Positions 55,796 to 64,000 of a DNA stretch of 64,000 bases are shown here, one piece after another. The stretch spans positions 56,057,369 through 56,121,368 of the forward strand of contig OX442314.1 of the NCBI GenBank assembly GCA_949358305.1. The letters are read 5' to 3'. A model generated the notes under the pieces. It saw nothing but the letters and a program-made list of their open reading frames with translations. It was not told where the DNA came from and ran no database searches. The translations under genes were made by a program, and so were the position numbers. The DNA is from Strigamia acuminata. Taxonomy: Eukaryota; Arthropoda; Chilopoda; Geophilomorpha; Linotaeniidae. Positions within the stretch are counted from its first letter, which is position 1; each line of letters starts with the position of its first letter.

Positions 55796-57118
55796 ATGCA
55801 AGTCGCTGAAAATTATTTAGACGTCGAACAACCGTTCGTCATCGACGAATCCGTAAATGCATACAGATACCACGAGTATCACCCGATTATTGGGACAAAT
55901 TTGAATAATGTGAACTCTGAAATTCGCCTAATCATACAGAACGAAGATATCTGGACACACCCCCATAAAAGTTACGTATGCGTAACGGGGCAGTTGACAA
56001 AGAATGATGGAACGGAATATGCGTCGGAGGGAAAAGACACCGATGATGCGGCAACGCTAGTGAATAATTTCATGCCTTTTCTCTTTAGCAACCTGAAATA
56101 TCACATCGGAGATAAACTAATCGACGAGATTAATTATCCAGGCTATGCCACCACTATGAAAGGCGCTTTGACGTATCACAATAACCAAAACGCGATCGAA
56201 AATATGGGCTGGTTACCCGACCACAAGTCCGGCAAATCAGTGGATCTCGACAATCCCGGATTTGAGGAACGGCGCAGGTTATACAACTTGCTGCCAAAAA
56301 AGCACGGCACCTTTTCGTTGTTAGTGCCACTGACCCATCTGATGGGATTTTTTGAAGACTATAACAAAGTCATTTACGGAGCCAAACAAGTTTTAACTTT
56401 GATGAGAACGCACAACGATGATGCCATTTTTAAAGCCGCAAATAAAACTGTGGCTGGAGCCGCGCAAGCCATACCCGAAGGTAAAATAGTTCTCCAACAA
56501 CTATATTGGTTAATGCCGCACGTGATTCCATCCGACGTGCAAAAGAGTCGACTGCTCGCAGCCATGGATAGAGGCGTGAATATTCCATTAGCGTTCCGCC
56601 ATTGGTCGTTCGAAATGTCGGACTTGCCCCAAACCACGGAGCATGCCTGGCGAGTGGTAACCACCAGCACTTCCGAGAAACCGCGGTACATCATCGTCGG
56701 ATTTCAGACCGATAAAAGAAACGACCAAACCAAAAATACGGCGATATTCGACACCGTTAAAGTCAACGAAGTTCATGCGTTCCTGAACTCCGAGCGGTAC
56801 CCCTATTTAGACTCGAATGAGAACTTTGAAAATAGTAATTTCAGTAGGTTTCTGGAATCATGCATCCAATTTAGGAAAGATTATTACGGCGCATCCGATA
56901 TAATGTTCAACGCGTGGGATTATGCGAAACTGTATCCGCTGATCGTGATCGATTGCTCAAAACAGAGCGAGAGGCTGAAAACCGGCATAATTGACGTGCA
57001 AATAAAAATGAAATTTGAAACGGCAGTCCCGGCCAATACTAAAGCCTACGCTTTGATAATAGGCGACAGGTTGATGAATATGAAATTGGACAAAGGCAAA
57101 ATCGAAGTGTTATATTAA
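55796..57118 (+). CDS. Polinton major capsid protein (double jelly roll)
   Basis: 440 aa from an ATG preceded by AAAAAATAGCAACT. Family blocks visible: QPFVIDESVNAYRYHEYHPI, LVNNFMPFLFSNLKYHIGDK, EINYPGYATTMKGALTYH, GTFSLLVPLTHLMGFFEDYN, GAKQVLTLMRTHNDDAIF, LQQLYWLMPHVIPSD, RYIIVGFQTDKRNDQTKNTA and PLIVIDCSKQSERLKTG. These match the double-jelly-roll capsid of Polintons and adintoviruses, which assembles as pseudo-hexameric trimers around an internal membrane or core. Length is normal for Polintons. No frameshift or stop. Confidence 0.93.
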   Translation: MQVAENYLDVEQPFVIDESVNAYRYHEYHPIIGTNLNNVNSEIRLIIQNEDIWTHPHKSYVCVTGQLTKNDGTEYASEGKDTDDAATLVNNFMPFLFSNLKYHIGDKLIDEINYPGYATTMKGALTYHNNQNAIENMGWLPDHKSGKSVDLDNPGFEERRRLYNLLPKKHGTFSLLVPLTHLMGFFEDYNKVIYGAKQVLTLMRTHNDDAIFKAANKTVAGAAQAIPEGKIVLQQLYWLMPHVIPSDVQKSRLLAAMDRGVNIPLAFRHWSFEMSDLPQTTEHAWRVVTTSTSEKPRYIIVGFQTDKRNDQTKNTAIFDTVKVNEVHAFLNSERYPYLDSNENFENSNFSRFLESCIQFRKDYYGASDIMFNAWDYAKLYPLIVIDCSKQSERLKTGIIDVQIKMKFETAVPANTKAYALIIGDRLMNMKLDKGKIEVLY

Positions 57119-57137
57119 AGTTATAAAAAAATAAGAG

Positions 57138-57617
57138 ATGTATAAAATACATAAGGTAGCGTTAACCCCCAATCAGCAACGAAAGGTATCCAAATCCATC
57201 AAAAAAAGGATACCCTTACATTTAAGATTGAAGTATAAACAACTGAACGGCAATCATGGCTTGTCTCTTACTGATAGACAGATAAATAAGATTAAAAAGG
57301 CCGGTTCTAAAAAGAAAGGAATGACTTTAAGCATACCTACGAAACAGGTTAGACAAACTGGTGGATTCTTTCCATTGCTGCTTCCATTATTGGGGGCATT
57401 GGGTGGACTGGCTGGAGGTGCGGCAGGCATCGCTAAAGCCGTAGACTCGGCAAAAACAAATAAGGAAATGGTTGATGAAGCCAAGCGCCACAATCTAGCC
57501 ACCGAAGGCAAAGGTCTACGTCAGTCGTTAAAAAAAAAATTACGGATTCGCAAAACTGGAAAAGGTTTCTACTTGAAACCGTACGGCTCGTCGGCGGCGG
57601 GAAAGATGGGGCAATAA
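57138..57617 (+). CDS. Polinton basic/hydrophobic core protein (adenovirus pVI/pX-like)
   Basis: 159 aa. The N-terminal 60 residues are strongly basic (KVSKSIKKRIPLHLRLKYK). A VRQTGGFF sequence at residues 71-78 resembles an adenain cleavage site (xxGG|x). It is followed by a hydrophobic, Gly/Ala-rich stretch (LLLPLLGALGGLAGGAAGIA, about 80-99), then a basic end with GKGFYLKPYG. This layout, a basic DNA-binding part and a membrane-active helix released by the viral protease, resembles adenovirus pVI/pX-type proteins. The end overlaps the protease frame described next. Confidence 0.7.
   Translation: MYKIHKVALTPNQQRKVSKSIKKRIPLHLRLKYKQLNGNHGLSLTDRQINKIKKAGSKKKGMTLSIPTKQVRQTGGFFPLLLPLLGALGGLAGGAAGIAKAVDSAKTNKEMVDEAKRHNLATEGKGLRQSLKKKLRIRKTGKGFYLKPYGSSAAGKMGQ
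57599..57605 (+). promoter_or_regulatory. Candidate -1 frameshift heptamer, core to protease B
   Basis: G GGA AAG, phased with the core codons and ten bases before the core stop (57615-57617). The -1 frame is open from about 57539 into protease B. The final G makes it a weaker heptamer in eukaryotes. Confidence 0.35.
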
Positions 57618-57661
57618 TTCAACCGCTGGATTCCCTGCAATTGGGCAAATTGGCTAGACGA

Positions 57662-57991
57662 ATGAATATTCCATTCTTCAGAGGCGTGTTCTCCAGAGAC
57701 ACGTTGCCCGTCAAAGCCAGACCCTTCGAATGTGGGATCGTTAATTTGAATACACATTTGCAAAGTGGTAGCCATTGGGTGGCGTACGCTAAAAATAAGC
57801 GAGATAAATTATACTTTGATAGTTTCGGCGATCTTCCCCCTCCTATTGAATTGTACCGTTACCTGGGAGACAATATAAAATATAACGTTTATCAGTATCA
57901 ATCGTTTGACGAAGTCACGTGCGGACATTTGTGTTTATTCGTATTAAAAAAATGGGGAGCGTTAATAAGGCGAGAGACGACTTCCACTTAA
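57662..57991 (+). CDS. Polinton adenain-like cysteine protease B
   Basis: From the first ATG in frame (57662) the product is 109 aa, but the frame is open upstream and the residues just before it look like family sequence (LDSLQLGKLARR), so the real N-terminus may be longer, possibly through frameshifting from the core gene. Catalytic order: ECGIVNLN, His in SGSHWVAYAK, Asp in LYFDSFGDLPPP, Cys in VTCGHLCLFVLKKW. This version is closer to the standard Polinton protease than the one at 51066-51485. It lies directly after its probable substrate gene. Its end overlaps the start of the next gene (AAAAAAATGGGG). Confidence 0.85.
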   Translation: MNIPFFRGVFSRDTLPVKARPFECGIVNLNTHLQSGSHWVAYAKNKRDKLYFDSFGDLPPPIELYRYLGDNIKYNVYQYQSFDEVTCGHLCLFVLKKWGALIRRETTST

Positions 57992-58944
57992 ATCCAGTGC
58001 ACAGATTTGGATTGACCCCACGAAAAATTGCCAAACGAGACGGAAGTAATTTAATGCATGACGAACACGAGCAGATTAGGCGAATGGTGTTCGGTCACAG
58101 AAACGAGATCGCACAACTAAAAAAAGATTTTAACGTTGGAATACCAGACCAGGCAGCTGCAGGTACTGCCTCGCTTATGGAAGATATGAAATCTCGAGTT
58201 GACGACCATATTAAACAGAGTTTACAGGACGATGAGCGAATTAAAGCGAACATAGTTGCACATAAGGCAGAAATGGATATGGAAATAGAGCACATCAAAC
58301 AGAGTTTACAGGATGATGGACAAATAAAGACTGAAATGACTGCAGAAATAGAGCACATCAAACAGAGTTTACAGAACGATGAACAAGTTAAAGCAATGCT
58401 AGATGCACATAAGGCAGAAATGGTTGCAGAAATAGAACGCATCAAACAGAGTTTACAGGATGATGAGCGAATTAAAGCAATGCTAGATGCCCATAAGGCT
58501 GAAATGGTTGCAGAAATAGAACGCATCAAACAGAGTTTGCAGGATGATGAGCGAGTTAAAGCAATGTTAGATGCACATAAGGCTGAAATAAGTGCAGAAA
58601 TAGAGCGCAACAAACAGAGTTTACAGGATGATAAGCAAATTAAAGCAATGCTAGATAAATATAAGGCTGAAATGGCCGCAGAAATAGAACGCATCAAACA
58701 GAGTTTACAGAACGATGAGCAAATTAAAGCAATGCTAGATGCATATAAGGCTGAAACGGCTGCAGAAATAGAGCGCATCAAACAGAGTTTACAGATTAAT
58801 GCGGATGAACAAAGATTACAAGATGATGTGCAAATTACAGCAATGCTAGAAGTGAATGCAGAAATAAAATCCATCAAACAGATTTTGCAAGAACAGGGAA
58901 ATGAGCAAAAGAAAGTAACTTATATTGAAAATTTCTATCATTAG
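57952..58944 (+). CDS. Polinton coiled-coil stalk protein with tandem repeats
   Basis: I start at the ATG at 57952 (MGSVNKARDDFHLNP), inside the A-run that ends protease B. 330 aa. After about 80 residues of unique sequence there are about eight tandem copies of a unit near 28 residues (AEIERIKQSLQDDERIKAML then DAHKAEM), with heptad spacing of Ile/Leu, a long parallel coiled coil. The DNA repeat is about 84 bp. It is directly followed by a beta-rich domain in the -1 frame, which together looks like a trimeric virion fibre (stalk plus head). The fibre role is inference. Repeat number is likely variable between copies. Confidence 0.75.
   Translation: MGSVNKARDDFHLNPVHRFGLTPRKIAKRDGSNLMHDEHEQIRRMVFGHRNEIAQLKKDFNVGIPDQAAAGTASLMEDMKSRVDDHIKQSLQDDERIKANIVAHKAEMDMEIEHIKQSLQDDGQIKTEMTAEIEHIKQSLQNDEQVKAMLDAHKAEMVAEIERIKQSLQDDERIKAMLDAHKAEMVAEIERIKQSLQDDERVKAMLDAHKAEISAEIERNKQSLQDDKQIKAMLDKYKAEMAAEIERIKQSLQNDEQIKAMLDAYKAETAAEIERIKQSLQINADEQRLQDDVQITAMLEVNAEIKSIKQILQEQGNEQKKVTYIENFYH
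58200..58800 (+). repeat. ~84-bp coding minisatellite (coiled-coil repeats)
   Basis: Successive units share CGCATCAAACAGAGTTTACA and GATGATGAGCGAATTAAAGC phrases. They form the stalk repeats of the gene above. Confidence 0.85.
58929..58935 (+). promoter_or_regulatory. Candidate -1 frameshift heptamer, stalk to beta domain
   Basis: A AAT TTC, phased with the stalk codons, nine bases before the stalk stop at 58942-58944. The -1 frame opens immediately upstream, after a TGA at 58926-58928, and continues into the beta-rich ORF. Confidence 0.55.
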
Positions 58945-59351
58945 AGAAATCAAATGAAGATGCACAGGTGTTATTTCTTCCTGGTCCTGTAGTAGTTGTT
59001 CACGAACCTATCGTCCTTCGTAATAATCTTTGTGTATTTAGAAAATGTCAGTTGACCCATATAGATGTTTTTCAACGCGCTTCGTATGATATGAAAGATG
59101 ATGACACGTATATACAACTAAGTGCTGAGTCTGTGAATATTTATCTTCAAAATAATGAAAATGCTGAGAAACTGGTTTTTCATATAGGTGATTTACCTAC
59201 TAATAATACTGAAACAATAGAATCACATGTTCTCGATCCTCCAATACAATTTGAAATTTTAGATAAAATCATTATTCAGGGTGTTACATACGCATCTAAC
59301 ATTGAAATAAGATTTACTGAAATAATTTTAACCTTTGAATTGTTTTTTTAA
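58929..59351 (+). CDS. Beta-rich domain in -1 frame of the stalk gene (possible fibre head)
   Basis: The open frame runs to 59351. Alternating hydrophobic/polar residues (LFLPGPVVVVHEPIVLR, TYIQLSAESVNIYLQ, FEILDKIIIQGVTYASNIEI, RFTEIILTFELFF) point to a beta-sandwich. No ATG occurs in the first ~50 codons, so the domain probably depends on the upstream gene for translation, or one indel separates them. No sequence family is recognised. Position and composition suggest a receptor-binding-like head on the coiled-coil stalk; this is inference only. Confidence 0.55.
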   Translation, partial: KFLSLEKSNEDAQVLFLPGPVVVVHEPIVLRNNLCVFRKCQLTHIDVFQRASYDMKDDDTYIQLSAESVNIYLQNNENAEKLVFHIGDLPTNNTETIESHVLDPPIQFEILDKIIIQGVTYASNIEIRFTEIILTFELFF

Positions 59352-59355
59352 CATT

Positions 59356-59742
59356 TTACTCAACATAACCATAAGCCTTGGTATGAATACAATCCTCTAA
59401 TATAATTCGTTTCTTGTCTTTCGCCGACAATGCCAATTTGTCCACCTCGACCGTTGTGAGATTGTGCAGTTTTGACTTGATCGTTTCAAATTTCAATCTG
59501 TGGGCCTCCCGTTCTCCGAACAATATCTTCTTGTACGCCTCCAAATCCAGCTCTTGCTCCACGACGGCTTTCTTTATGCCTTTACATCGCATGCTCGTTT
59601 TCCCGTTCACGTTATAAGCGTAACATTTGGCTCTTAGCCCTACAAACTCTTCTATCGGCTCGCCGGCAGTCTCGTCTTTGAAGCAGCCTATGACGCGTCT
59701 GTTCCTGCCGTCGGGTGGATCGTAATTAGACAGATCCATCAC
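59356..59742 (-). pseudogene. C-terminal remnant of the Polinton DNA polymerase
   Basis: The frame reads DLSNYDPPDGRNRRVIGCFK, ETAGEPIEEFVGLRAKCYAY, GIKKAVVEQELDLEAYKKIL, DKLALSAKDKKRIILEDCIH and AYGYVE. This is the conserved end of Polinton-type protein-primed polymerases. It is out of frame with, and separated by a large deletion from, the upstream polymerase ORF. Confidence 0.85.
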
Positions 59743-62692
59743 TTCTGGTATTTCTTCTCTCTCCCATTTTCAAAATCCTTTCTTGCGTCCATTCGGCTAA
59801 ATTATCGTCAAAGGCAAAGTTGCCAACGGGTAACGGTTTGCTCATTGCCCAGGAATACATGGAATTCGCATCCAAATAGACGATGTAACTCTCTGGTTTC
59901 TCACAATTGTATCCCGATGCCAGAAGAGGGTTATTAGCTTTGGCATAGCGTTGACTGATTGTGGCAACACCGCCTCTTATTCCTTGTTCGACAAACATGT
60001 ACATATCTGGATCAGACAGAAGCTCCAATTTAACTTTGGTGATGAGCAGTGCTGCGTCCCAAGACAGACTCGGAAACGTGATATAATGACAGGGGTCTAG
60101 CTTGTAGTGATTCAAACACATTTTCCTAAACTGCTCGAATATATCCGCCAACAACAGAGTGTCGGTCTTCAGATATAAATCGTGATATTCGCCCATGTCT
60201 TTAATTCCCAACGTTTTCCAAACTAACTGAGCATATTGGTATTCGTCGGCGGATATGTTCTCAAATTCTTCTATCGGCGGAAGTTTATCTTCTAGAAATT
60301 TTGACCAACCAGTCATATATTTGTACGGGTATACTCCTTTCCTCAAAAGAAAATCAATTTCCTCGCCCTTAAACTCGCTCCGAAATACAGCAAACTGCGA
60401 CTTCTCTAAATTTTTAGCCAAATTGGATAAACTGCTCGCGAGAAATTGGAAACTATCCAAGAATTTTAACGTAACTTTACGGGGCACTTTTGGATCATCG
60501 CTGGTATTGATTCTCAGCGTGAAAGATTTGTATAATTCCGAGTTTTCGGCGATGACGGTCACTTTTTCTGTCTCGACGGTCAAATGTGGGAATATCAAAT
60601 GAAAATCATACCTTTTCCCATTATGGAAAACTACCGGCACAGATCTCCGCCAATGGTAGTTGAGGTTACATTTGCCGTGTGCGGCTCCGCGAAACTTTCC
60701 AGTGAAATGGTTGTGATCCAAGACTTTAGTCCATCCTTCAGCTTTGGAGAACTCGCCATCGCATAAGAAACAAGTTGTTGCATTTCTAAATGCGTTCCAT
60801 TCAAGTGGAGTCATCATTTTGGTATCGAATTGTCTTTCCAATTGGGAAAATTGACAAACCACGGCTTTAATTTCTGCACGCAACGATTGCAAAAAATGAT
60901 CGACGGCATCCGGACCTCTGTACAGCTGTAACGGTCTGGAATAAGCTTCGTTCTCCGTGCACACCACTTTAAAAGAATAACCACACGGAACGTGAGAATT
61001 AATGGTGTCCGAATGTAAAGTGGGTTCGGTCTCCACTTCAGGCACTAAGAATGCTTCGAAATCAGCGTAGCAAACGTACGGTAAAGGATATTTTTTTTTC
61101 TCACTCTTGAACGTACAGATTGTTCCTTCTTTGGGGCATTTAGTGGCGGAAGGAGTGTTTTTTCCGCAGTAATGTTTATGTTTAACTAGCACTTTGGCGC
61201 TGGAATACCCGTTCATACAATTCATGCAATAATACCGCTTGTTGCCATCGCTGACGCTCATGAGTCGTGAGAAATCCTTGATCCACATGTAATGATTCCG
61301 TTTCTTCAGTAGGTTAATAGTGGTAAGGCGGTTCGTCTGAATATTCACTTTTATCGGAACAATTCGTGACGTGGGCAGCAAAGCAAATACATTAATGTTC
61401 AAACTTTCATTTCGTCTTTCGAACGTAAGCACTTCTTTCGGCCCCACAGGAAAAACTAGCCCTTCGAGATTGAGTTTGTCCATAAACTGTACGTAATAAC
61501 CCGTTCTGCATACATTATCGGGTGCCGGATACAAGGCAGCCAATATGGACCACAAAAAACTTTTCTGATCCGAGTTCTGGACATTTACCACTGCCTTTTT
61601 GCTGCGCAGATGTTCATCCAGTTCCTGATATGACGATTCTTCTTCTTCAGGAACGGAGTGGAATACTGTCAAGTGTTTGTCTCTACCCACAATGCTCTTG
61701 AATTGGTTGTCGCAGTAATGACACGGAAAATAACCGAGCAAACGTTTTAGATTCCTCACATGTCCGTAGCAGTTGTTTCCGTAGAAGAATAGATCGACGT
61801 GATGTTTCCTGTTTCTGTGTACGGTCACATATCTTTGCACATGATTGCTGTCCCAAAAATAAATAGTCACTTCGATATCGGGATTCTGCAACTGGAATTT
61901 TTCTACGTTTCTGTAAGTCAACGGAAATTCAAAGCCTTGCAAGTTCAATTCGTGCTCATACTTCAAGTAATTAATTATGCGTTCAGCATTATTGGCTACA
62001 GGATGTAAAGATGCAAGAACGGCCCAAACAAAAGACTTTTGCAACTCAATTTTAAATGTTAACACGGCTTTCTTATTGCAAATGACGGCCGGCAAATCGT
62101 TGTTCAAACTCAACGGAAATGATGGAACATCTTTATACCATCCACCTTTCTGGTGTAAAGCAGCAAAACCAATTTTAATCTCGTCCACACAAAGGTAATA
62201 TAAATAGTCGTGAGTTTCGACAAATTCGGCATTTTGTATGGCCAGTTGTTTCGCAGCTGAATCCAGAATGTGGTCAACATCGTCCGAATGCATCACGAAC
62301 GGATCGGCCCGGTACCAATAATGTTGATCAGTCGACGTCCTCAGGGAATGCCGATATCTCAATAGCATCAAAACGCTCACTTTGCACGAATTCATGCTGG
62401 CTGCAACTTCTGCTGCCAATGCACGGATATTTGGAGTGGCGTCTTTCATCACGTCTTCTATGTCAAAAATCCTTTCGTCGAATTCGACAATGTAATCAAG
62501 CACTTGTCCGTCAAAGTTATTTTTGAAAAGGTAATACGGCCGAGGCTCAATGTTCACAAAATCATCATATTCTCGGCATTTTGCCAAGAGTTGTTCCAAC
62601 TTGATGTGTAACTTAAAATCCTTAGATAGTTGTCCACTTTCTCTTTTTCCTTTTAAAAACTCTACACATTTCTTGACTTTGTATCTATTCAT
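59726..62692 (-). pseudogene. Protein-primed DNA polymerase B, catalytic core deleted
   Basis: The ORF is open from 62701 with an ATG at 62692 (MNRYKVKKCVEFL). The N-terminal half has family-typical sequence and two zinc-finger-like segments (CHYCDNQFKSIVGRDKHLTVFH; YYCMNCMNGYSSAKVLVKHKH). The exonuclease is visible at about residue 565 onward: Exo I YADFEAF, a CFLCDGEFSKAEGW/LDHNHFTGKFRGAAHGKCN zinc region, and Exo II FHNGKRYDFHLIF. Palm motif A follows (YLDANSMYSWAM). Soon after (EWTQERILKM) the frame shifts and jumps to the C-terminal end. Motif B (KxxxNSxYG) and motif C (YxDTD) are missing, roughly 300 or more residues. The enzyme cannot polymerise DNA. Confidence 0.88.
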
Positions 62693-63039
62693 CTTAAGCA
62701 CAGAGCGAATCTAAATGGATTTCATTTTTTTATATAAAAATAATTTAAGAAATAAAATAAATTAAACAAACACTAAGCATGATGCCAGAGCTAAGCCAGC
62801 CGTGCCATAAACAGGCCGACTTTGTTAGCCTGACTGATCAAACAAACAAACAAACAAACACCACTCGAGGGGGGGGGGGGGGGTGCAAACAATTCAACCA
62901 GCAGCCACAAATCATCAACTGCTCAATTAACACACATCAACTGAATGCCAGAGCTAAGTCAGCCGTGCCATAAACAGGCCGACATCATTAGTTCCGTCAC
63001 TTCAGTCACTTCTGACTCTTGCTTACCTTGAAAATCTTG

Positions 63040-63185
63040 TCCTATCTTGTCTTTTCTTGTCCCGTCTTGTCCTGTCTTGCCTTTTTCTTGTCCTGTCTTG
63101 TCCTATCTGGTCCTATCTGGTCCTGTCTTGTCCTGTCTTGCCTTTTCTTGTCCTGTCTTGTCCTATCTGGTCCTATCTTGTCCTA
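63040..63185 (-). repeat. (GGACAAGA)n tract, right repeat
   Basis: Plus strand reads TCTTGTCC-type units about 14 times with variants. Counterpart of 36925-37045. Confidence 0.8.
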
Positions 63186-63304
63186 AGATCGCTTTGTTGT
63201 AAATTTTTCAAAGTTTTTTTTCAAAATTTTTGTAAGTTTTTTTGAAAAATTTTGAAAATTTGAGCATAGGTCCCCCACTCCTTCAGGGTCCAAGGTTGTT
63301 GATC

Positions 63305-63340
63305 AACTGAAAAAATTCTGATTTGTCACTCATTATATAC
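63305..63340 (-). promoter_or_regulatory. Polinton promoter module 5 (right repeat, inward)
   Basis: TATATAATG from 63339 downward and TCAGTT initiator with A at 63308, spacing 31. Points toward the polymerase gene, which is transcribed in the same direction. Confidence 0.6.
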
Positions 63341-63625
63341 CCGTGATGTGACCTTTAAGAAAATTCAATTAGAAACCAGTTTGAACCGGTTTGGTACCTT
63401 ATAACATCACGCAATTAAATATCTATTCATTTGTGAAAAAAAAATTGAAGGGTAAGCATCATTTTTTTATGCTCCTGAAATCCATCTGTGTCCTTTCTTG
63501 TCCTAAGATCGCTTTGTTGTAAATTGTTCTAAGTTTTTTTTTCAAAATTTTCTAAGTTTTTTTGAAAAAAAATCAAAAATTTGGGCATAGGTACCCCAGT
63601 CCGACAGGGTCCAAAGTCGTTGATC

Positions 63626-63658
63626 AACTGAAAAAATTCTGATTTGTAACTCATTATA
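63626..63658 (-). promoter_or_regulatory. Polinton promoter module 6, TATA box broken
   Basis: Same leader and TCAGTT initiator (A at 63629), but the TATA box is shortened to TATAATG where the next element begins. Confidence 0.45.
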
Positions 63659-64000
63659 CAGGGTGGAACAAAAGTCTGTTCCCCTCAAATATTTCCTCAG
63701 CAATTGCATCTAGGCCAACTTTGATGAAGCGATCATATAGGAAGTTGGGTGAGAGCAATCCAATGATGTCATCAAATTTGACCTTGAAGGCCATTTTCAA
63801 GGTTATTCACTTGCTAACTGCTAAACCAATCAGGTTAGAGCAAAAAAGTCAATTACAAAGTTGTAGAGCACCATCAAATTAGTACTATCCAACTTATCTT
63901 AGTCATCTTAAGTTAAATGTTTTCTTTTTAAAAAGGAGACAAATCAGAAAAAAATCAGCAAAGTGAAATTTTTTAACCCTCGGAGGCATAAGGATAAAAT
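63656..64000. mobile_element. Unidentified element at the window edge (CAGGGTGG terminus)
   Basis: Sequence changes abruptly after ATTATA to CAGGGTGGAACAAAAGTCTG, a terminus style shared by several cut-and-paste DNA transposons with TA targets. No ORF is visible in the 340 bp before the window ends. Confidence 0.4.

Larger units (their letters stand above)
35460..63658. mobile_element. Polinton/Maverick virus-like DNA transposon, interrupted by a Gypsy element
   Basis: Complex inverted termini at 35460-37302 and 62767-63658 enclose protein-primed DNA polymerase B, chromodomain integrase, packaging ATPase, adenain-like proteases, major and minor capsid proteins, core protein and several small genes. 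This is the full Polinton/adintovirus gene set. Subtracting the 13.1-kb Gypsy insertion leaves about 15 kb, typical for the family. The polymerase is internally deleted and one small gene is split, so the copy is defective. Its right end is broken by another element. The 6-bp target duplication could not be identified. Confidence 0.9.
62767..63658 (-). repeat. Polinton right inverted repeat
   Basis: Mirrors the left repeat from GCATGATGCCAGAGC outward, including a G-run (62869-62882, C-run on the left), the CAAA microsatellite, two AGCCGTGCCATAAACAGGCCGAC phrases, the GGACAAGA tract and two promoter modules. The outer end is cut at a TATA box by another element. Confidence 0.85.

Noticed and set aside
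58095-58877. 260-codon minus-strand ORF with Ser/Cys-rich repeats
   Set aside because: It is the antisense of the coiled-coil repeats; periodicity alone keeps it open.

Overview
This is a eukaryotic window, almost certainly from an arthropod. Three things suggest that: interstitial (TTAGG)n telomere-type repeats, TATA plus TCAGTT-initiator core promoters, and the transposon mix (Polinton/Maverick, BEL/Pao, DIRS, chromoviral and mag-like Gypsy, piggyBac, a Tx1/L1-like LINE). I cannot name the species; a collembolan or other hexapod is a guess. Only one clear intact host gene is present: an intronless TFIIF alpha subunit gene (GTF2F1/RAP74-like) at 10.7-12.2 kb on the minus strand. Three unrecognised gene-like ORFs (window edge to about 300, 1.7-2.5 kb, 3.2-3.8 kb) may be host or element genes. 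Most of the rest is mobile DNA, much of it nested.

Region by region. 0-4 kb: two copies of an unknown acidic/basic protein family, a bZIP-like ORF with a well-spaced TATA/Inr promoter, and old repeat pieces. 4-10.6 kb: mostly decayed sequence with a piggyBac transposase remnant, a possible titin-like FN3/Ig scrap and inverted-repeat fragments. 10.7-12.2 kb: GTF2F1. 12.69-24.29 kb: a DIRS element with inverted terminal repeats and an internal complementary region. It is interrupted by a complete BEL/Pao element (17506-23832, 5-bp TSD CATGT), whose removal leaves the DIRS gag-RT frame continuous. 24.3-27.7 kb: an old glutamine-rich Gypsy element interrupted by a short LTR element (24601-27206, TSD GGTAT) that keeps gag and protease but has lost RT, RNase H and integrase. 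27.7-30 kb: telomeric repeats, LINE scraps, a 38-bp palindrome, and a duplicated 3' end of GTF2F1. 30-35 kb: a 5'-truncated Gypsy element split by a 1-kb foldback hairpin carrying a tRNA-derived head in each arm.

35-63.66 kb is a Polinton (a virus-like giant transposon). Its long, complex inverted repeats carry six copies of a TATA/Inr promoter module. Genes seen: adenain-like protease, chromodomain integrase, zinc-ribbon/phospholipase-like protein, packaging ATPase, a conserved Polinton protein, penton-like minor capsid, a 51-aa ORF, double-jelly-roll major capsid, a basic/hydrophobic core protein with a GG-type cleavage motif, a second adenain-like protease, a coiled-coil stalk protein, a beta-rich domain with no usable start of its own, and protein-primed DNA polymerase B. 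The polymerase has lost its catalytic core, so this copy cannot replicate itself. A 13.1-kb Gypsy retrotransposon (37600-50714, TSD CAGT, near-identical 1040-bp LTRs) sits inside a small Polinton gene.

The best candidates for something undescribed are: (a) the 954-codon ORF lying where env would be in the 13-kb Gypsy element; (b) the Polinton stalk and beta-domain pair joined at a canonical A AAT TTC slippery heptamer; (c) two adenain-like proteases in one Polinton; and (d) the multi-copy promoter modules in the Polinton inverted repeats.
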